Origin: a bacterium
GTDB taxonomy: Bacteria > Myxococcota_A > UBA9160 > UBA4427
DNA: 46,513 nt
Direction: 5' to 3'
Assembly (NCBI GenBank): GCA_030432735.1
Contig: JAUIMK010000004.1
Location: 1-46,513 of the forward strand
In this document: piece by piece, positions 31,612 to 40,939 of the stretch
How the letters are laid out: each line of letters starts with the position of its first letter
How positions within the stretch are numbered: the first letter of the stretch is position 1
Position numbers and translations under genes: made by a program
Notes under the pieces: model-generated
Databases searched by the model: none
Told to the model about the DNA's origin: nothing
What the model saw: only the letters and a program-made list of their open reading frames with translations

Positions 31612-32895
31612 CTAGCGGGCGGAGAGTCCGTAGCGGCGCTCGATCGCGCGCTGACGCACGGCGATCTGCTCACGCCGATCCGTGGAATCGAAGATCGGCT
31701 CGTCCTCGGGGAAGAGATCACGAACCGCATCGAAGGGGACGAGCTCGACGACCGGCTCGTGCTCGGCGCCGAGCGTCTGCGAGACCCCTTGCCAGCGGAG
31801 CAGCATCTGTCCCTGCGGTGCGGACGAGGCGTCGAGCCAGTTGGCCACCCCGGGATCCCGGGTCGCAATCACGAAGCGGTAGACGCCGTCGGAGGAGAGG
31901 CGCGCCTGGGTCGTGTTCAGACTCGTCGTCTGGTTCACGAAGTCGAGGGCCTCGAACCACTCGGTGCCGATCTGGAAGCCCTGGTAGCGCGACTCCGAAG
32001 GGCGGGTCGTGACGACGAGTGCGGTGTCGTCGTCGACGGCATAGCGCCCGGTCGCGTTGTACTGGGTCGAGAGACCCCCCGCGTCCCCGGTCATCCGGCG
32101 CATCGGCCGGAGCGAGTTCGGCTCGAGCCCCTCGTAGACCTGCGCGACCAGCGCGCTGTATCCGCGCAGCGCGTCCTCGAGGTAGTCCGCCGACGCCGCG
32201 ATCCGCCGGGCCGCTTCCGCGTTCGTCACCGCGTCGCTCCGCGTCCCGCGCTCGCCCACGCGCTCGATCGTGAGCTCTCCCGATTCCTCCGTCGCCCAGT
32301 CGCCGTAGGTGAAACGCACGAGGATCCGCCGCGATCCCGGACGGAGCTCGACCCAGTTCCCGGCCCGGGCGGTACCGCCGACGTGGATCTCGAAACGACC
32401 CGCCTCGTCGGTCACCAGGCGATCGAGCCCGATCGAGCCGAAGGCGCGCATCGGGCGGTGGATCCCGGGATAGCCCTGGTAGACCTGGACGTTGAAGTCC
32501 GCCGTCGTCCCCAGGCGCCCGCGGATCACGTACTCCGCATCGTCGTCGACCCGGGTCACCAGGTAGAGGTTGTCGGGATTGCCGAGCGCCAGCTTCGCGA
32601 AGCGCTCGTCCTGCACCTGGAAGAAGGGATGCGCGGTATCCGCCCAGGCGATCTCCTCGTCGACCGCGCGGCGGAGCAGGCGGAGCACGTGGAGCGCTCC
32701 CTCGGCACCACCGTTCGGGACCGCGGACGCCGCGTCGCTTCGCGCGATCTCGGCGCTCTCCGCGATCGCGTCGGAAAGGCGATGCAGTGCATCGAAGGGG
32801 TCGCCGGGATCGAGGACCGGCGTAGATTGGCACGAGAGCAGGACCGCCGACACGATCGCGAGACCGATCGGGCGACGCGCCTTCGCCTCAACCAT
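31612..32895 (-). CDS. DUF1214-type lipoprotein, unknown function
   Basis: A 427-aa protein with a lipoprotein signal (GLAIVSAVLLSC, Cys near residue 22). A beta-rich region (NLYLVTRVDDDAEYVIRGRL, NVQVYQGYPGIH) is followed by a C-terminal part resembling DUF1214 (YNATGRYAVDDDTALVVTTR, YQGFQIGTEWFEALDFVNQT). It is likely anchored facing the periplasm. Its ATG overlaps the upstream SDR stop by 8 nt, so the two are coupled. No catalytic motif is recognised. Confidence 0.7.
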   Translation of the reverse strand: MVEAKARRPIGLAIVSAVLLSCQSTPVLDPGDPFDALHRLSDAIAESAEIARSDAASAVPNGGAEGALHVLRLLRRAVDEEIAWADTAHPFFQVQDERFAKLALGNPDNLYLVTRVDDDAEYVIRGRLGTTADFNVQVYQGYPGIHRPMRAFGSIGLDRLVTDEAGRFEIHVGGTARAGNWVELRPGSRRILVRFTYGDWATEESGELTIERVGERGTRSDAVTNAEAARRIAASADYLEDALRGYSALVAQVYEGLEPNSLRPMRRMTGDAGGLSTQYNATGRYAVDDDTALVVTTRPSESRYQGFQIGTEWFEALDFVNQTTSLNTTQARLSSDGVYRFVIATRDPGVANWLDASSAPQGQMLLRWQGVSQTLGAEHEPVVELVPFDAVRDLFPEDEPIFDSTDRREQIAVRQRAIERRYGLSAR

Positions 32896-33751
32896 CTCCG
32901 ATGCCCTTGGGTCGCTCGTGCATCGGGCCGTCCGGCAGCCTGCCGTCGACGTCGCTGAACCCGAACTCGTCGGCGAGCGCCCGGGAGACCAGCGCGCGGC
33001 CCGTGCGCTCGATCACGCGCGCGTCCGCCGCGAGGGCCGCGACGGCGCGCCCCGTGAAGTAGAGGGACTCGGCCCGGCTGAAGTCGAGGCCCTTCACGTG
33101 CTTCGCGTTCGCCTCGTTGCGCTCGGTCAGGACGAGACCCGGCCAGAGCGAAACGACCGCGACGCCGTAGCGCGCGAGCTCGTGGGCCGTGTCCGCCGTC
33201 AATCGGTCGAGGGCCGCCTTGCCGACGCCATAAGCCACGTGCCAGGCGTACTCCGCCGCGCCGCTCGACGAGATGTTCGCGATCAGGCCGCGGCCCGCCT
33301 CGATCATGATCGGGGCGGCGAAGCGGCTCGCGACGTAGGCGGAACGCGTTCCGACGTCGATCATGTCGTCCCAGTTCGAGATCGGGACCTCCCAGAAGGG
33401 CTTCCCGCTGGTGAGCTCGTCGGGGATGATGAAGGCGTTGTTCACGAGGACGTCGAGCCGTCCTTCGTCGGTGCGCACCCGGTCGAATACCGCCTCGACC
33501 GCCGCGTCGTCCCGGTGATCGCAGGCCAGCGCGATCCCCCGGCCTCCGACCGCGTCGACCTCGGCGGCCACGGCCTCGACCGTGCCTTCCTCCGGCGGCT
33601 CGGCGTCCGAGGTCCGGCGCGCGGTCACGTAGACCGTCGCGCCTCGCGCGCCGAGTCCCACGGCGCAGCCCCGCCCGATGCCGCGGCTGCCGCCGGTCAC
33701 GATCGCGACCCGACCCTCGAGCGCCCGGTCCACCGCGACGGGACCGCTCAC
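32888..33751 (-). CDS. Short-chain dehydrogenase/reductase (DHRS1-like)
   Basis: A 287-aa SDR with VAIVTGGSRGIGRGCAVGLG (TGxxxGIG), YVTARRTSD, NNAFI, a catalytic Ser in NISSSGAAE and YGVGK. It resembles the DHRS1 subgroup in its GATVYVTARR and LWPGLVLTER motifs. GTG 33751 is chosen because it overlaps the upstream stop as GTGA; a later GTG (33733) is possible. It sits in the catabolic block and probably oxidises a hydroxyacyl or cyclic alcohol intermediate. Confidence 0.88.
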   Translation of the reverse strand: MSGPVAVDRALEGRVAIVTGGSRGIGRGCAVGLGARGATVYVTARRTSDAEPPEEGTVEAVAAEVDAVGGRGIALACDHRDDAAVEAVFDRVRTDEGRLDVLVNNAFIIPDELTSGKPFWEVPISNWDDMIDVGTRSAYVASRFAAPIMIEAGRGLIANISSSGAAEYAWHVAYGVGKAALDRLTADTAHELARYGVAVVSLWPGLVLTERNEANAKHVKGLDFSRAESLYFTGRAVAALAADARVIERTGRALVSRALADEFGFSDVDGRLPDGPMHERPKGIGDG

Positions 33752-34329
33752 GAGGCGGTGCTCGCCGCCTTCGCGACCGGCGCGGCCCTGGCCATCGCCG
33801 CCGCGTGGATCGCCGCGTCGTCGTGCCCGAAGCGCGCCCGATAGGCCGCCTCGGCGACCTTCGGCATCACGCGTTCGACGTCCGCCGGCTCGACCCGCGA
33901 AGCGAGATCCGCGGCGCCGGCCCGCGCGAGCATCTGCGGCAGCCGCGTCCGGATCCGGTCCATCGCCCACTCGAGCGGATCCCCCATCGCCGCCGGCTCG
34001 ATGTGCACCATCTCGTTCGTGGTGTTCGCGTACGAGACGTAGTGGTAGTGGGGATCCTCGTCGAAACAATCGAAGCGGAGGAACTCGATCCGCTCGGCTC
34101 CGGGCGCGGGCTCCCCGAACACGTGCAGCGAGACACCGCAGTCCTCGAGCTGGTCGATCTTCCCGTCGAAGCCCTCGTTCGCCTGATGCGCCGCCGCGAT
34201 CGCGTCGTCGAGCAGGCGGTACTCGACCCAGATCGTGACCGGTCCGGCATCGAACTTCTCGCACTGCGCCTCGACGGGCGGAATCGGCATGATGTCGTAC
34301 TTCGTGACGCCGCGATCGAACTCGTGCAT
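33748..34329 (-). CDS. Unknown soluble protein at head of catabolic block
   Basis: A 193-aa protein starting MHEFDRGVTKYDIMPIPPVE, with DAGPVTIWVEYRLLDDAIAA and FLRFDCFDEDPHYHYVSYA, an acidic and His-rich stretch (residues about 84-98). The C-terminal half is helical. I do not recognise the family with confidence. GAGAGG lies 7 bases before ATG 34329, and the stop overlaps the SDR start. As first gene after the divergent promoter region it may be a dedicated component of the pathway. Confidence 0.7.
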   Translation of the reverse strand: MHEFDRGVTKYDIMPIPPVEAQCEKFDAGPVTIWVEYRLLDDAIAAAHQANEGFDGKIDQLEDCGVSLHVFGEPAPGAERIEFLRFDCFDEDPHYHYVSYANTTNEMVHIEPAAMGDPLEWAMDRIRTRLPQMLARAGAADLASRVEPADVERVMPKVAEAAYRARFGHDDAAIHAAAMARAAPVAKAASTAS

Positions 34330-34458
34330 GGCCGGACCTCTCGGTGTGGTCGGGAACGCGGGGCCGCTCCGACGCCCCGATTCTATCTCGTCGCCCGACG
34401 GCCGCGACGGGGTATGCTGGAGCGCCCCGATGCCCCCTGACCCGACGAGGAGCCCGAA

Positions 34459-35229
34459 ATGAATCGACTGAAGGGACGACGCGCGCTCGTGACCGGCGCC
34501 GCCAGCGGAATCGGCCGCGGCACGGCGCTGCGCCTGGCCGAAGAAGGCGCCGCGGTCTTCTGCGCGGACATCGCCGCCGAAGGCGCGCAGGACACCGCCA
34601 AGCAGATCACGGCCGCGGGCGGGACCGCCGAGTCCGGCGCGGTCGACGTCGCGGATGCGTCGTCCTGCGCAGCGGGCGTCGCCGCCGCCGTCGATGCCTT
34701 CGGGGGTCTCGACACCCTCGCCAACGTCGCCGGCATCCTGCGGCCGGGGCACACCCTCGAGCAAGACCCCGACGTCTGGCACGCCACGATCGGCATCAAC
34801 CTGACCGGCACGTTCCAGATGTGCCGCGCCGCCCTGCCCCACTTCGTCGACCGCGAAGACGCTCCCACCGGCGGTTGCGCGATCGTGAACATCGCTTCTG
34901 CGGCGGCGCTCCAGGGCGTTCCCTACAACGCCGCCTACTGTGCCTCGAAGGCGGGCGTCGTCGGGCTGACGCGATCCCTCGCCTCCGAGTACGCGCGACG
35001 CGGGGTCCGCGTGAACGCGATCTGCCCGGGCGGGATCAGCACGCCGATGACCGCCGCAGGCTTTCCCGTCGACGGCATCGACCCGGCGCTCTTCGCCCGG
35101 ATCACGCCGCAGATGCCGATGGTCGGCGAGCCCGCGGACATCGCCGCCCTGGTGGCCTACCTGGCCTCGGACGAAGCCCGCTACATGACCGGGTCCGCGC
35201 TCACGATCGACGGGGGCCAGCTCGCGTGA
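34459..35229 (+). CDS. Short-chain dehydrogenase/reductase (FabG-like)
   Basis: A 256-aa classical SDR: ALVTGAASGIGRGTALRLAE (cofactor), CADIAAEG, NVAGILRPG, NIASAAALQGVPYNAAYCASK with the Ser, Tyr and Lys, VNAICPGGISTPM, and C-terminal MTGSALTIDGGQLA. AGGAG lies 7 bases before the ATG. It is divergent from the reverse block across 129 bp and joined to the flavin oxidoreductase by a GTGA overlap. It most likely acts in the same pathway. Confidence 0.92.
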   Translation: MNRLKGRRALVTGAASGIGRGTALRLAEEGAAVFCADIAAEGAQDTAKQITAAGGTAESGAVDVADASSCAAGVAAAVDAFGGLDTLANVAGILRPGHTLEQDPDVWHATIGINLTGTFQMCRAALPHFVDREDAPTGGCAIVNIASAAALQGVPYNAAYCASKAGVVGLTRSLASEYARRGVRVNAICPGGISTPMTAAGFPVDGIDPALFARITPQMPMVGEPADIAALVAYLASDEARYMTGSALTIDGGQLA

Positions 35230-36440
35230 CGGACGAAGCGCGCGGGCGCGTCGACCCTTTCGCTCCGGCCCGTCTCGGCCCGATCACGCTCCGCAACCGG
35301 ATCATCAAGAGCGCGACCTTCGAAGGCGTGATGCCCGATGCGCTCGTGACGCCGGAGCTGATCGAGTACCACCGACGCGTCGCGGCGGGCGGTGCCGGCA
35401 TGAATACCGTCGCCTATGTCGCCGTCGCTCCGGACGGTCGAACGAACCGCGCGTGTCTCTACATGCGCGACGAGGCGATCCCCGGTCTGCGCAAGCTGAC
35501 GGAGGCGATCCACGCCGAAGGGGCCATGGCCTCGGCGCAGATCGGCCACGCTGGCCCCGTCGCCGACTCGAAATCCAACGGCGTGGTCGGCTTCAGCGCG
35601 TCCCGCCGCTTCAACCCCCTGTCGATGCGCTTCACGCCGGCCGCGAGCGAAGCCGACCTCGAACGCGTGATCGAGGACTTCCGGCGCACCGCCCTCGGAT
35701 GCGAAGCCGCGGGCTTCGATGCCCTCGAGGTCCACCTCGGCCACAACTACCTGCCGAGCGCGTTCCTCTCCCCCGCACTCAACGACCGCACGGATCGCTG
35801 GGGCGGCTCCCTCGAGAACCGCGCGCGGCTCTCCCGCGAGATCCTGAAGGCCGTGCACGACGCCGTCGGCGGTCGGCTCGCGATCGTCGCCAAGCTCAAC
35901 ATGATCGACGCCGTCCCGAAGGGCCTCGAGATCGAGGAGAGTCTCGAAGTCGCCCGGATGATCCAGTCGGACGGGACCCTCGACGCGCTCGTCCTGACGG
36001 GCGGGAGCTCCTTCGGCAATCCGATGTTCCTGTTCCGGGGCGACGCGCCACGCAAGGAGTTCGCAGCCGCCCTCCCGCCTCTGCTCCGGTTGGGCTTCAA
36101 GCTCGTCGGCCGCAAGTTCATGCCCGACACGCCCTTCGAGGAAGCCTACTTCGAAGCCCACGCGCGGCGCTTCAAGGACGCGCTCGACCTTTCCGTGATC
36201 CTCCTCGGCGGGATCAACACGCGGGCGACGATCGAGAAGGCGCTCGACGACGGATTCGCCTTCGTGCAGATGGGTCGCGCCCTCCTGCGTGAGCCCGACC
36301 TGCTCCTCAAGATGCAGGCGGGCGAGCAGACCGAAGGCGTCTGCATCCACTGCAACCGATGCATGGCGTCGATCTATTCGGGGACGCGCTGCGTGCTGAT
36401 CGACCCCGACCCGATCTCGGGCGGCGCACCGGTCGCCTAA
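35226..36440 (+). CDS. NADH:flavin oxidoreductase (Old Yellow Enzyme) with Fe-S motif
   Basis: A 404-aa FMN TIM-barrel enzyme of the Old Yellow Enzyme family: LGPITLRNRIIKSATFEG, QIGHAG, EVHLGHNYLPSAFLSP with the paired His residues, NDRTDRWGGSLENR, and FVQMGRALLREPD. At 373-389 it keeps CxxCxxCx9C (EGVCIHCNRCMAS...TRC), like the 4Fe-4S motif of 2,4-dienoyl-CoA reductase and trimethylamine dehydrogenase. It then stops without their C-terminal NAD(P)H/FAD domains. GTG 35226 overlaps the SDR stop. It would reduce an enone or enoyl-CoA. Its TAA shares bases with the next gene's stop. Confidence 0.88.
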   Translation: MTDEARGRVDPFAPARLGPITLRNRIIKSATFEGVMPDALVTPELIEYHRRVAAGGAGMNTVAYVAVAPDGRTNRACLYMRDEAIPGLRKLTEAIHAEGAMASAQIGHAGPVADSKSNGVVGFSASRRFNPLSMRFTPAASEADLERVIEDFRRTALGCEAAGFDALEVHLGHNYLPSAFLSPALNDRTDRWGGSLENRARLSREILKAVHDAVGGRLAIVAKLNMIDAVPKGLEIEESLEVARMIQSDGTLDALVLTGGSSFGNPMFLFRGDAPRKEFAAALPPLLRLGFKLVGRKFMPDTPFEEAYFEAHARRFKDALDLSVILLGGINTRATIEKALDDGFAFVQMGRALLREPDLLLKMQAGEQTEGVCIHCNRCMASIYSGTRCVLIDPDPISGGAPVA

Positions 36441-37024
36441 CGCGGATCGAAACGGAAGACCCGATCGCCGGGCTCTTCTCGCGCGGCGCGGCCGGTCAGG
36501 GTCTCGCCGACCTCCACGACGGTCGCGTGAGCGGCCGTCTCGGCGGCGGCGCGCACGCCGCCCTCGCCCGAGTACTTGCGACTGCGGTCCGCCTTCACCG
36601 CCGCGTACTCCGCGGTGGCGTGCGGAACCCAGGTCAACCGCCCCTCCACCCGCTTGCCGTCGATCCGGACGACGACCCGATCGTCCTTGCGCACCTGCGA
36701 CGGCCAGCGCGTGAGCCTTCCGTCTTCGCAGTCGAGGTCACAGGCGACGTAGGCCACGCCGTCGGTCACGCTGAACCAGAGGGTGAGGGAGGTCTCCGCG
36801 CCGACGAGCTCCAGCTCGAGCTCCGTCTTCCCGTCGAGGGCCCCCCAGTCGAGGGCGTCGTAGGCGACGAGCTCGCCCGACCGGAAGGGCCCGCCCTGGA
36901 AGATGAAGAAGGGACCGTCCGCACGGGAGACGAGCAGGATCGCGAGCAGGGACAGCGCGAGAAGCCCGCCTGCTCCGATCGCGATCCGCTTGCCCCAGCC
37001 GCCCTTCGTCGCGTTCTCGCCCAT
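36437..37024 (-). CDS. Membrane-anchored split-barrel-like protein
   Basis: A 195-aa protein with one N-terminal helix (about 13-33, IAIGAGGLLALSLLAILLVS) and a beta-rich domain. FIFQGGPFRSGELV, ELELELVGAETSLTLWFSV, DGVAYVACDLD and WPSQVRKDDRVVVRIDGKRVEG resemble PNPOx-like flavin split-barrel or deazaflavin-dependent nitroreductase proteins. Cofactor binding is unproven. It converges on the flavin oxidoreductase gene with a 4-bp stop-codon overlap. It lies 52 bp downstream of the secreted TIG protein on the same strand. Confidence 0.6.
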   Translation of the reverse strand: MGENATKGGWGKRIAIGAGGLLALSLLAILLVSRADGPFFIFQGGPFRSGELVAYDALDWGALDGKTELELELVGAETSLTLWFSVTDGVAYVACDLDCEDGRLTRWPSQVRKDDRVVVRIDGKRVEGRLTWVPHATAEYAAVKADRSRKYSGEGGVRAAAETAAHATVVEVGETLTGRAAREEPGDRVFRFDPR

Positions 37025-37076
37025 GATCGCCCCCCGCTCCTGGTCGGGACGGACCGTAGCCGATCCCGCGAGGAGC

Positions 37077-38687
37077 CTACTGTTCGAGGCAGTAGAAGCC
37101 CTTCAGGTCGTCGCAGTACCCGGCGCCGTTCGTGACGGTCCAGTTCGCGCCGGACCCGCCCGTGTAGCCCACCGCCCCGCGCGCGCTCGTGTCCGTCCAG
37201 TCCCCGCACGTGTTGGTCCACGCCGTCCCGTCGGCCAGGGTGCCCGTCCAGGTGAAAGAGCTCGACCGCAACCACCCCTCCGCCGTGACCTCGACGGGTT
37301 CATCGACGTGTCCATCGGTCAAGTCCGCCCAGTCATCGGCGATCACGCGGCCGGGAACGCCGCCGAAGATTCCGGGCTGGATGTAGGGCCCTTCCGGGTT
37401 GGAGGACAGGTCGGCCGCCGGGGAGTACGGGGGAACGGAATCGGGCGCACGGCTGAGCCACGCCTTGAACGTGCCCCCGAGACGCGCCGCGTCCGCTTCG
37501 GCCTGACAGAGGGCGTCCGCTGCCGCGATGCTGCCGAAATCCGCGGCGTACCTTCCGGACGTCACGAAGAGGATGTGCGACGAGAACGGGCGCACCAGCC
37601 ACTCGAGTGCATCGGACGTTCCGTCCGGGTTCGTGACTTCGATCGTGTTCGGCCCCTCGATCGTCGGCGTGGTCGTGAGGGTGAGCTCCGTCGCGTCGAC
37701 GAAGCTGAAGGGCGCGGACTGTCCCTCGATCGTGACCACGGAGTCGGGCCTGAAGTCGGCCCCCGAGAGCGTGATCGTGATGGGGATGCCGACGCGTCCG
37801 CTCCGGGGAATCACCTCGGCGAGGGTCGGCGGGATCGACAGGATCGGGACCATCTCCGTCGCGCTCTCTCCGTTCGCGATCGTCACCACGATCGTCGCCG
37901 TTCCGGTCGCCGTGTAGAACGGAAACGAGAGATCGAAGCCCGTGGGCGTCGCGTTCGAAGGCGTGATCGCCGCACCGTCGAGGGTCACGCTCGTGAGCGT
38001 TCCCAGGTTGAAGCCCGCGACGGCGAGCGACGTGTCCTCGAAGACCCGCAGGTTCGAAGGGGTCGTCCCGGTGATCGTCGGCGAGACGAGATTGATCGGC
38101 GTGCCGTTCGCCACCTCCTCGATGTCCGGGATGAGATCGCCGTCGTTGTCCGGATCCAGGAAGTTGGGAATCCCGTCCCCGTCGACGTCCGCCGTCCCCT
38201 CTTCGGGATCGTCGTTCGGAGGACCGCCGCCGTCGTAGTTGACGTGCTCCCAGAGCGACGCGAGCGCCGTCTCGGGAACCCCGGTCACCCGCTTCGCTTC
38301 GTCCGCGACCGCCGCATAGGGAACGGCCAGCATCTGCTGACGCGGGACGAGGGTCTCGCCGTCGACGGTGATCTCGAGAAAGGCCGCGCCGTCGGTGAAG
38401 ACCGCGGCGTCGAGCGGATTCGTCGCGCCGAGATCGACGGAGTAGACGCCATCGACGACCGTCACACCCGGGTGCGACTCGCTCCAGAGCGAAGCCCCGG
38501 CCACCAGCGCGTCGAAGAGCTCGAAGTCGAGCGAGACGACCGCGGTCACCGGCGCCCCCCCCGAGTCGAGCAGCAAGCCCTGGAAGGGCACCCGTGTGGG
38601 CACGCTCGCCCGCGCCGGAACACCCGAGACGCTCGCGATGACGGCGACCAGGGTCAGGATCGTCGAAGCGACGAGGAGACGGCGCAT
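37077..38687 (-). CDS. Secreted TIG-domain protein with Ca-binding repeat and DUF1554-like end
   Basis: A 536-aa exported protein. A signal peptide (1-28) leads to an N-terminal domain like those of tail-fibre or adhesin stalk proteins (FQGLLLDSGGAPVTAVVSLDF, LWSESHPGVTVVDGVYSVDLG). Then comes a thrombospondin-3-like calcium motif (ADVDGDGIPNFLDPDNDGD, 166-184) and two IPT/TIG-like beta domains (about 200-285 and 287-365). The C-terminal domain (371-536) resembles DUF1554 (ILFVTSGRYAADFGSIAAAD, C394 and late paired cysteines), a lectin-like fold known from surface proteins. It is probably a surface binding protein. Ligand unknown. Confidence 0.75.
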   Translation of the reverse strand: MRRLLVASTILTLVAVIASVSGVPARASVPTRVPFQGLLLDSGGAPVTAVVSLDFELFDALVAGASLWSESHPGVTVVDGVYSVDLGATNPLDAAVFTDGAAFLEITVDGETLVPRQQMLAVPYAAVADEAKRVTGVPETALASLWEHVNYDGGGPPNDDPEEGTADVDGDGIPNFLDPDNDGDLIPDIEEVANGTPINLVSPTITGTTPSNLRVFEDTSLAVAGFNLGTLTSVTLDGAAITPSNATPTGFDLSFPFYTATGTATIVVTIANGESATEMVPILSIPPTLAEVIPRSGRVGIPITITLSGADFRPDSVVTIEGQSAPFSFVDATELTLTTTPTIEGPNTIEVTNPDGTSDALEWLVRPFSSHILFVTSGRYAADFGSIAAADALCQAEADAARLGGTFKAWLSRAPDSVPPYSPAADLSSNPEGPYIQPGIFGGVPGRVIADDWADLTDGHVDEPVEVTAEGWLRSSSFTWTGTLADGTAWTNTCGDWTDTSARGAVGYTGGSGANWTVTNGAGYCDDLKGFYCLEQ

Positions 38688-38804
38688 CGGGCCAGCGTAG
38701 CAGCGCGCTCCGACGCGACCCAGGACTAACGCCGCTTTGCCGATCGTACGACGCGTGCGACCGGACGCGGGACGCGGCGTCGCCCTCGGGGAGGGATCCT
38801 TCGA

Positions 38805-40778
38805 CTAGTCCTCGGGCAAGGCGTACGCGATGATCGCGTCGTCCGAAGGCGAACCGAGCGGGAAGTGTCCCCCCGCCGCGATCACGACGTACTGACGGCC
38901 CTCTGGACCCACGCGATAGGTCATGGGCGTCGCGTTCGCCGAGGTCGGGAGCAGCGCGTCCCAGAGCATCTCCCCCGTTTCCGCGTCGAAGGCGCGGAAG
39001 GTCCGGTCGAGGGTCGCGCCGATGAAGACGAGGCCACCGGCGGTCTGGATCGATCCGCCCTGGTTGGGCGTGCCCCACTCGAAGAAGCGGCCGAAGGCCG
39101 GCGCGAGCTCGCGCAGATTGCCGAGCGGACGCTGCCACTCGACCTCGCCGGTCGCGAGGTCGATGCTCGTGAGCAGTCCCCACGGCGGCGGCGTACAGGG
39201 CATGCCCCACTCCGAGAGGAGCGGCGCGCGGAGCGTCACGTAGGGGGTGCCTTCCTGGGGCTGCGCCCCGACGAGGTCGGTCCCCTCGAGACTCGTCGCT
39301 TCCTCCCGCGGAATCACCTGGACGATGAAGGGGTTGTGCATCGAGTTGACGACGAGTCGACCGCGCTCCTCGTCGACGGAAACCGAGCCCCAGTTGACGC
39401 CCCCGCCGAGCCCCGGATAGACGATCGAGCCTTCCGCGGAGGGCGGCGTGAAGATCCCGTCGTTGCGGAGCGAGCCGACGAGCTCCCGACACTGCGCGCG
39501 ATCGATCGGCGTGAGTCCCCACACGTCCTCGTCGGGCAGCGCGTGCGGGTGGAGCGGCGCGGGCTTCGTCGGGACGGGCTGCTGCTTCGCGATCACTTCG
39601 CCGGTCACGCCGCCCCGCGGCGCGTCGATCATCTCGACCGGGAAGATGGGCTCTCCGGTCCGGCGATCCAGCAGGAACACGTGTCCCATCTTCGTCGCCT
39701 GGGCGAGGGCCGGGAAGCCCTTCCCGTCCGGACCGCCCGGATGCGTGTAGAGGACGGGCTGCGAAGCGACGTCGTAGTCCCAGACGTCGTGGTAGACCGT
39801 CTTGAAGTCCCACTCGAGCGCGCCGGTTCGCGCATCGAGGGCGACGACCGCGCTCGAATAACGTCCGAGCCCGTGCCGCTCGCCGCCGTAGTGGTCGGGC
39901 GCCGCGTTGCCCATCGGGACGTACACCCGACCGAGCGCCTCGTCCCCCGAGAGCATCGACCAGGCGTTCGCCGTCCCGCGCGTATACGTCGCGCCGGCGG
40001 CGACGTCCTCCGCCGTGACCGGATCCATGTCCCCGGGCACGGGATCCCAGGCCCAGGCGAGCGCGCCGGTCTTCGCGTCCCAGCCGCGGATCACGCCGCC
40101 CGGCGCGTCGACGCGCTGGCCGTCCGTGACCCACGCTCCGGTCACGACCCGTCCCGCGACGACGGTCGGGGGAGACGTCATGTAGTACTCGCCGTCGCGG
40201 GTCTCACCGATGCCGTGCAACAGATCGACGGTCCCCTCCTCACCGAAGTCGCCGCACACCGCGCCGGTCTCCGCGTCGAGCGCGATCAGCCGCGCGTCGA
40301 GGGTCCCGAGGTAGATGCGCGACGCGCACGCCTCCCCCGCCGCGACTTCGACGCGACCGTGGGCGACGCCGCGACACAGCGGGTTGTAGATGCCGTCGAG
40401 GGCGGGCTTCGCGTCGAAGCGCCAGCGCTCGGTGCCCTCTTCCGCGTCGATCGAGACGACCTGGTTCCGCGGCGTACAGAACACGAGCGCGTCCTCGACC
40501 AGGATCGGCGTGACCTGGAGCGACGTCGTCGGCGTGACGTCACCGCTCTCGAAGCGCCAGGCCTCCTCGAGACGTGCCACGTTCCTGCGATCGATCTGCG
40601 CGTTCGCGGAGAAGCGCGAGCCGCCGAGGCTTCCCCCGACGTGGTCCCAGCCGTCCACCGGGCCGGCGTAGTCGATGGCCTCGTCGGCGCCGCAGGCGAC
40701 GAGCCCCGACAGCAGGACGAGCGCAAGAAGCGTCCACCTCGACCGAAGCATTCCTCGCGACGTTCCCGATCTGCGCAT
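38805..40778 (-). CDS. PQQ-dependent dehydrogenase, lipoprotein, no haem
   Basis: A 657-aa quinoprotein. The start at 40778 has GAGGAG 7 bases upstream and gives a lipoprotein signal (ALVLLSGLVAC, Cys29). Propeller repeats: VSIDAEEGTERWRFDAKPAL, GWDAKTGALAWAWDPVPGD, ALDARTGALEWDFKTVYHD with HDVWDYDVASQPVL, LTSIDLATGEVEWQRPLG and AFDAETGEMLWDALLP. It resembles the soluble part of membrane glucose dehydrogenase, lacking the membrane helices and any CxxCH. Electrons must leave through a separate acceptor. It is divergent from the lipoprotein gene at 40940. Confidence 0.88.
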   Translation of the reverse strand: MRRSGTSRGMLRSRWTLLALVLLSGLVACGADEAIDYAGPVDGWDHVGGSLGGSRFSANAQIDRRNVARLEEAWRFESGDVTPTTSLQVTPILVEDALVFCTPRNQVVSIDAEEGTERWRFDAKPALDGIYNPLCRGVAHGRVEVAAGEACASRIYLGTLDARLIALDAETGAVCGDFGEEGTVDLLHGIGETRDGEYYMTSPPTVVAGRVVTGAWVTDGQRVDAPGGVIRGWDAKTGALAWAWDPVPGDMDPVTAEDVAAGATYTRGTANAWSMLSGDEALGRVYVPMGNAAPDHYGGERHGLGRYSSAVVALDARTGALEWDFKTVYHDVWDYDVASQPVLYTHPGGPDGKGFPALAQATKMGHVFLLDRRTGEPIFPVEMIDAPRGGVTGEVIAKQQPVPTKPAPLHPHALPDEDVWGLTPIDRAQCRELVGSLRNDGIFTPPSAEGSIVYPGLGGGVNWGSVSVDEERGRLVVNSMHNPFIVQVIPREEATSLEGTDLVGAQPQEGTPYVTLRAPLLSEWGMPCTPPPWGLLTSIDLATGEVEWQRPLGNLRELAPAFGRFFEWGTPNQGGSIQTAGGLVFIGATLDRTFRAFDAETGEMLWDALLPTSANATPMTYRVGPEGRQYVVIAAGGHFPLGSPSDDAIIAYALPED

Positions 40779-40939
40779 CAATTGCTCCTCGCCTGAAATC
40801 GATCCGCACGTTGGCCGACTCGAAGCGCGCGGCCCGGATAGCCTAACCGAATCGGCCCCCGAACTGCGCGGGCTCGACGCGCCGACTTCGCTTCTCCCGA
40901 GCGTCAAGCGACTCCTTCGTCCGACCGATCTCCCCGGTC

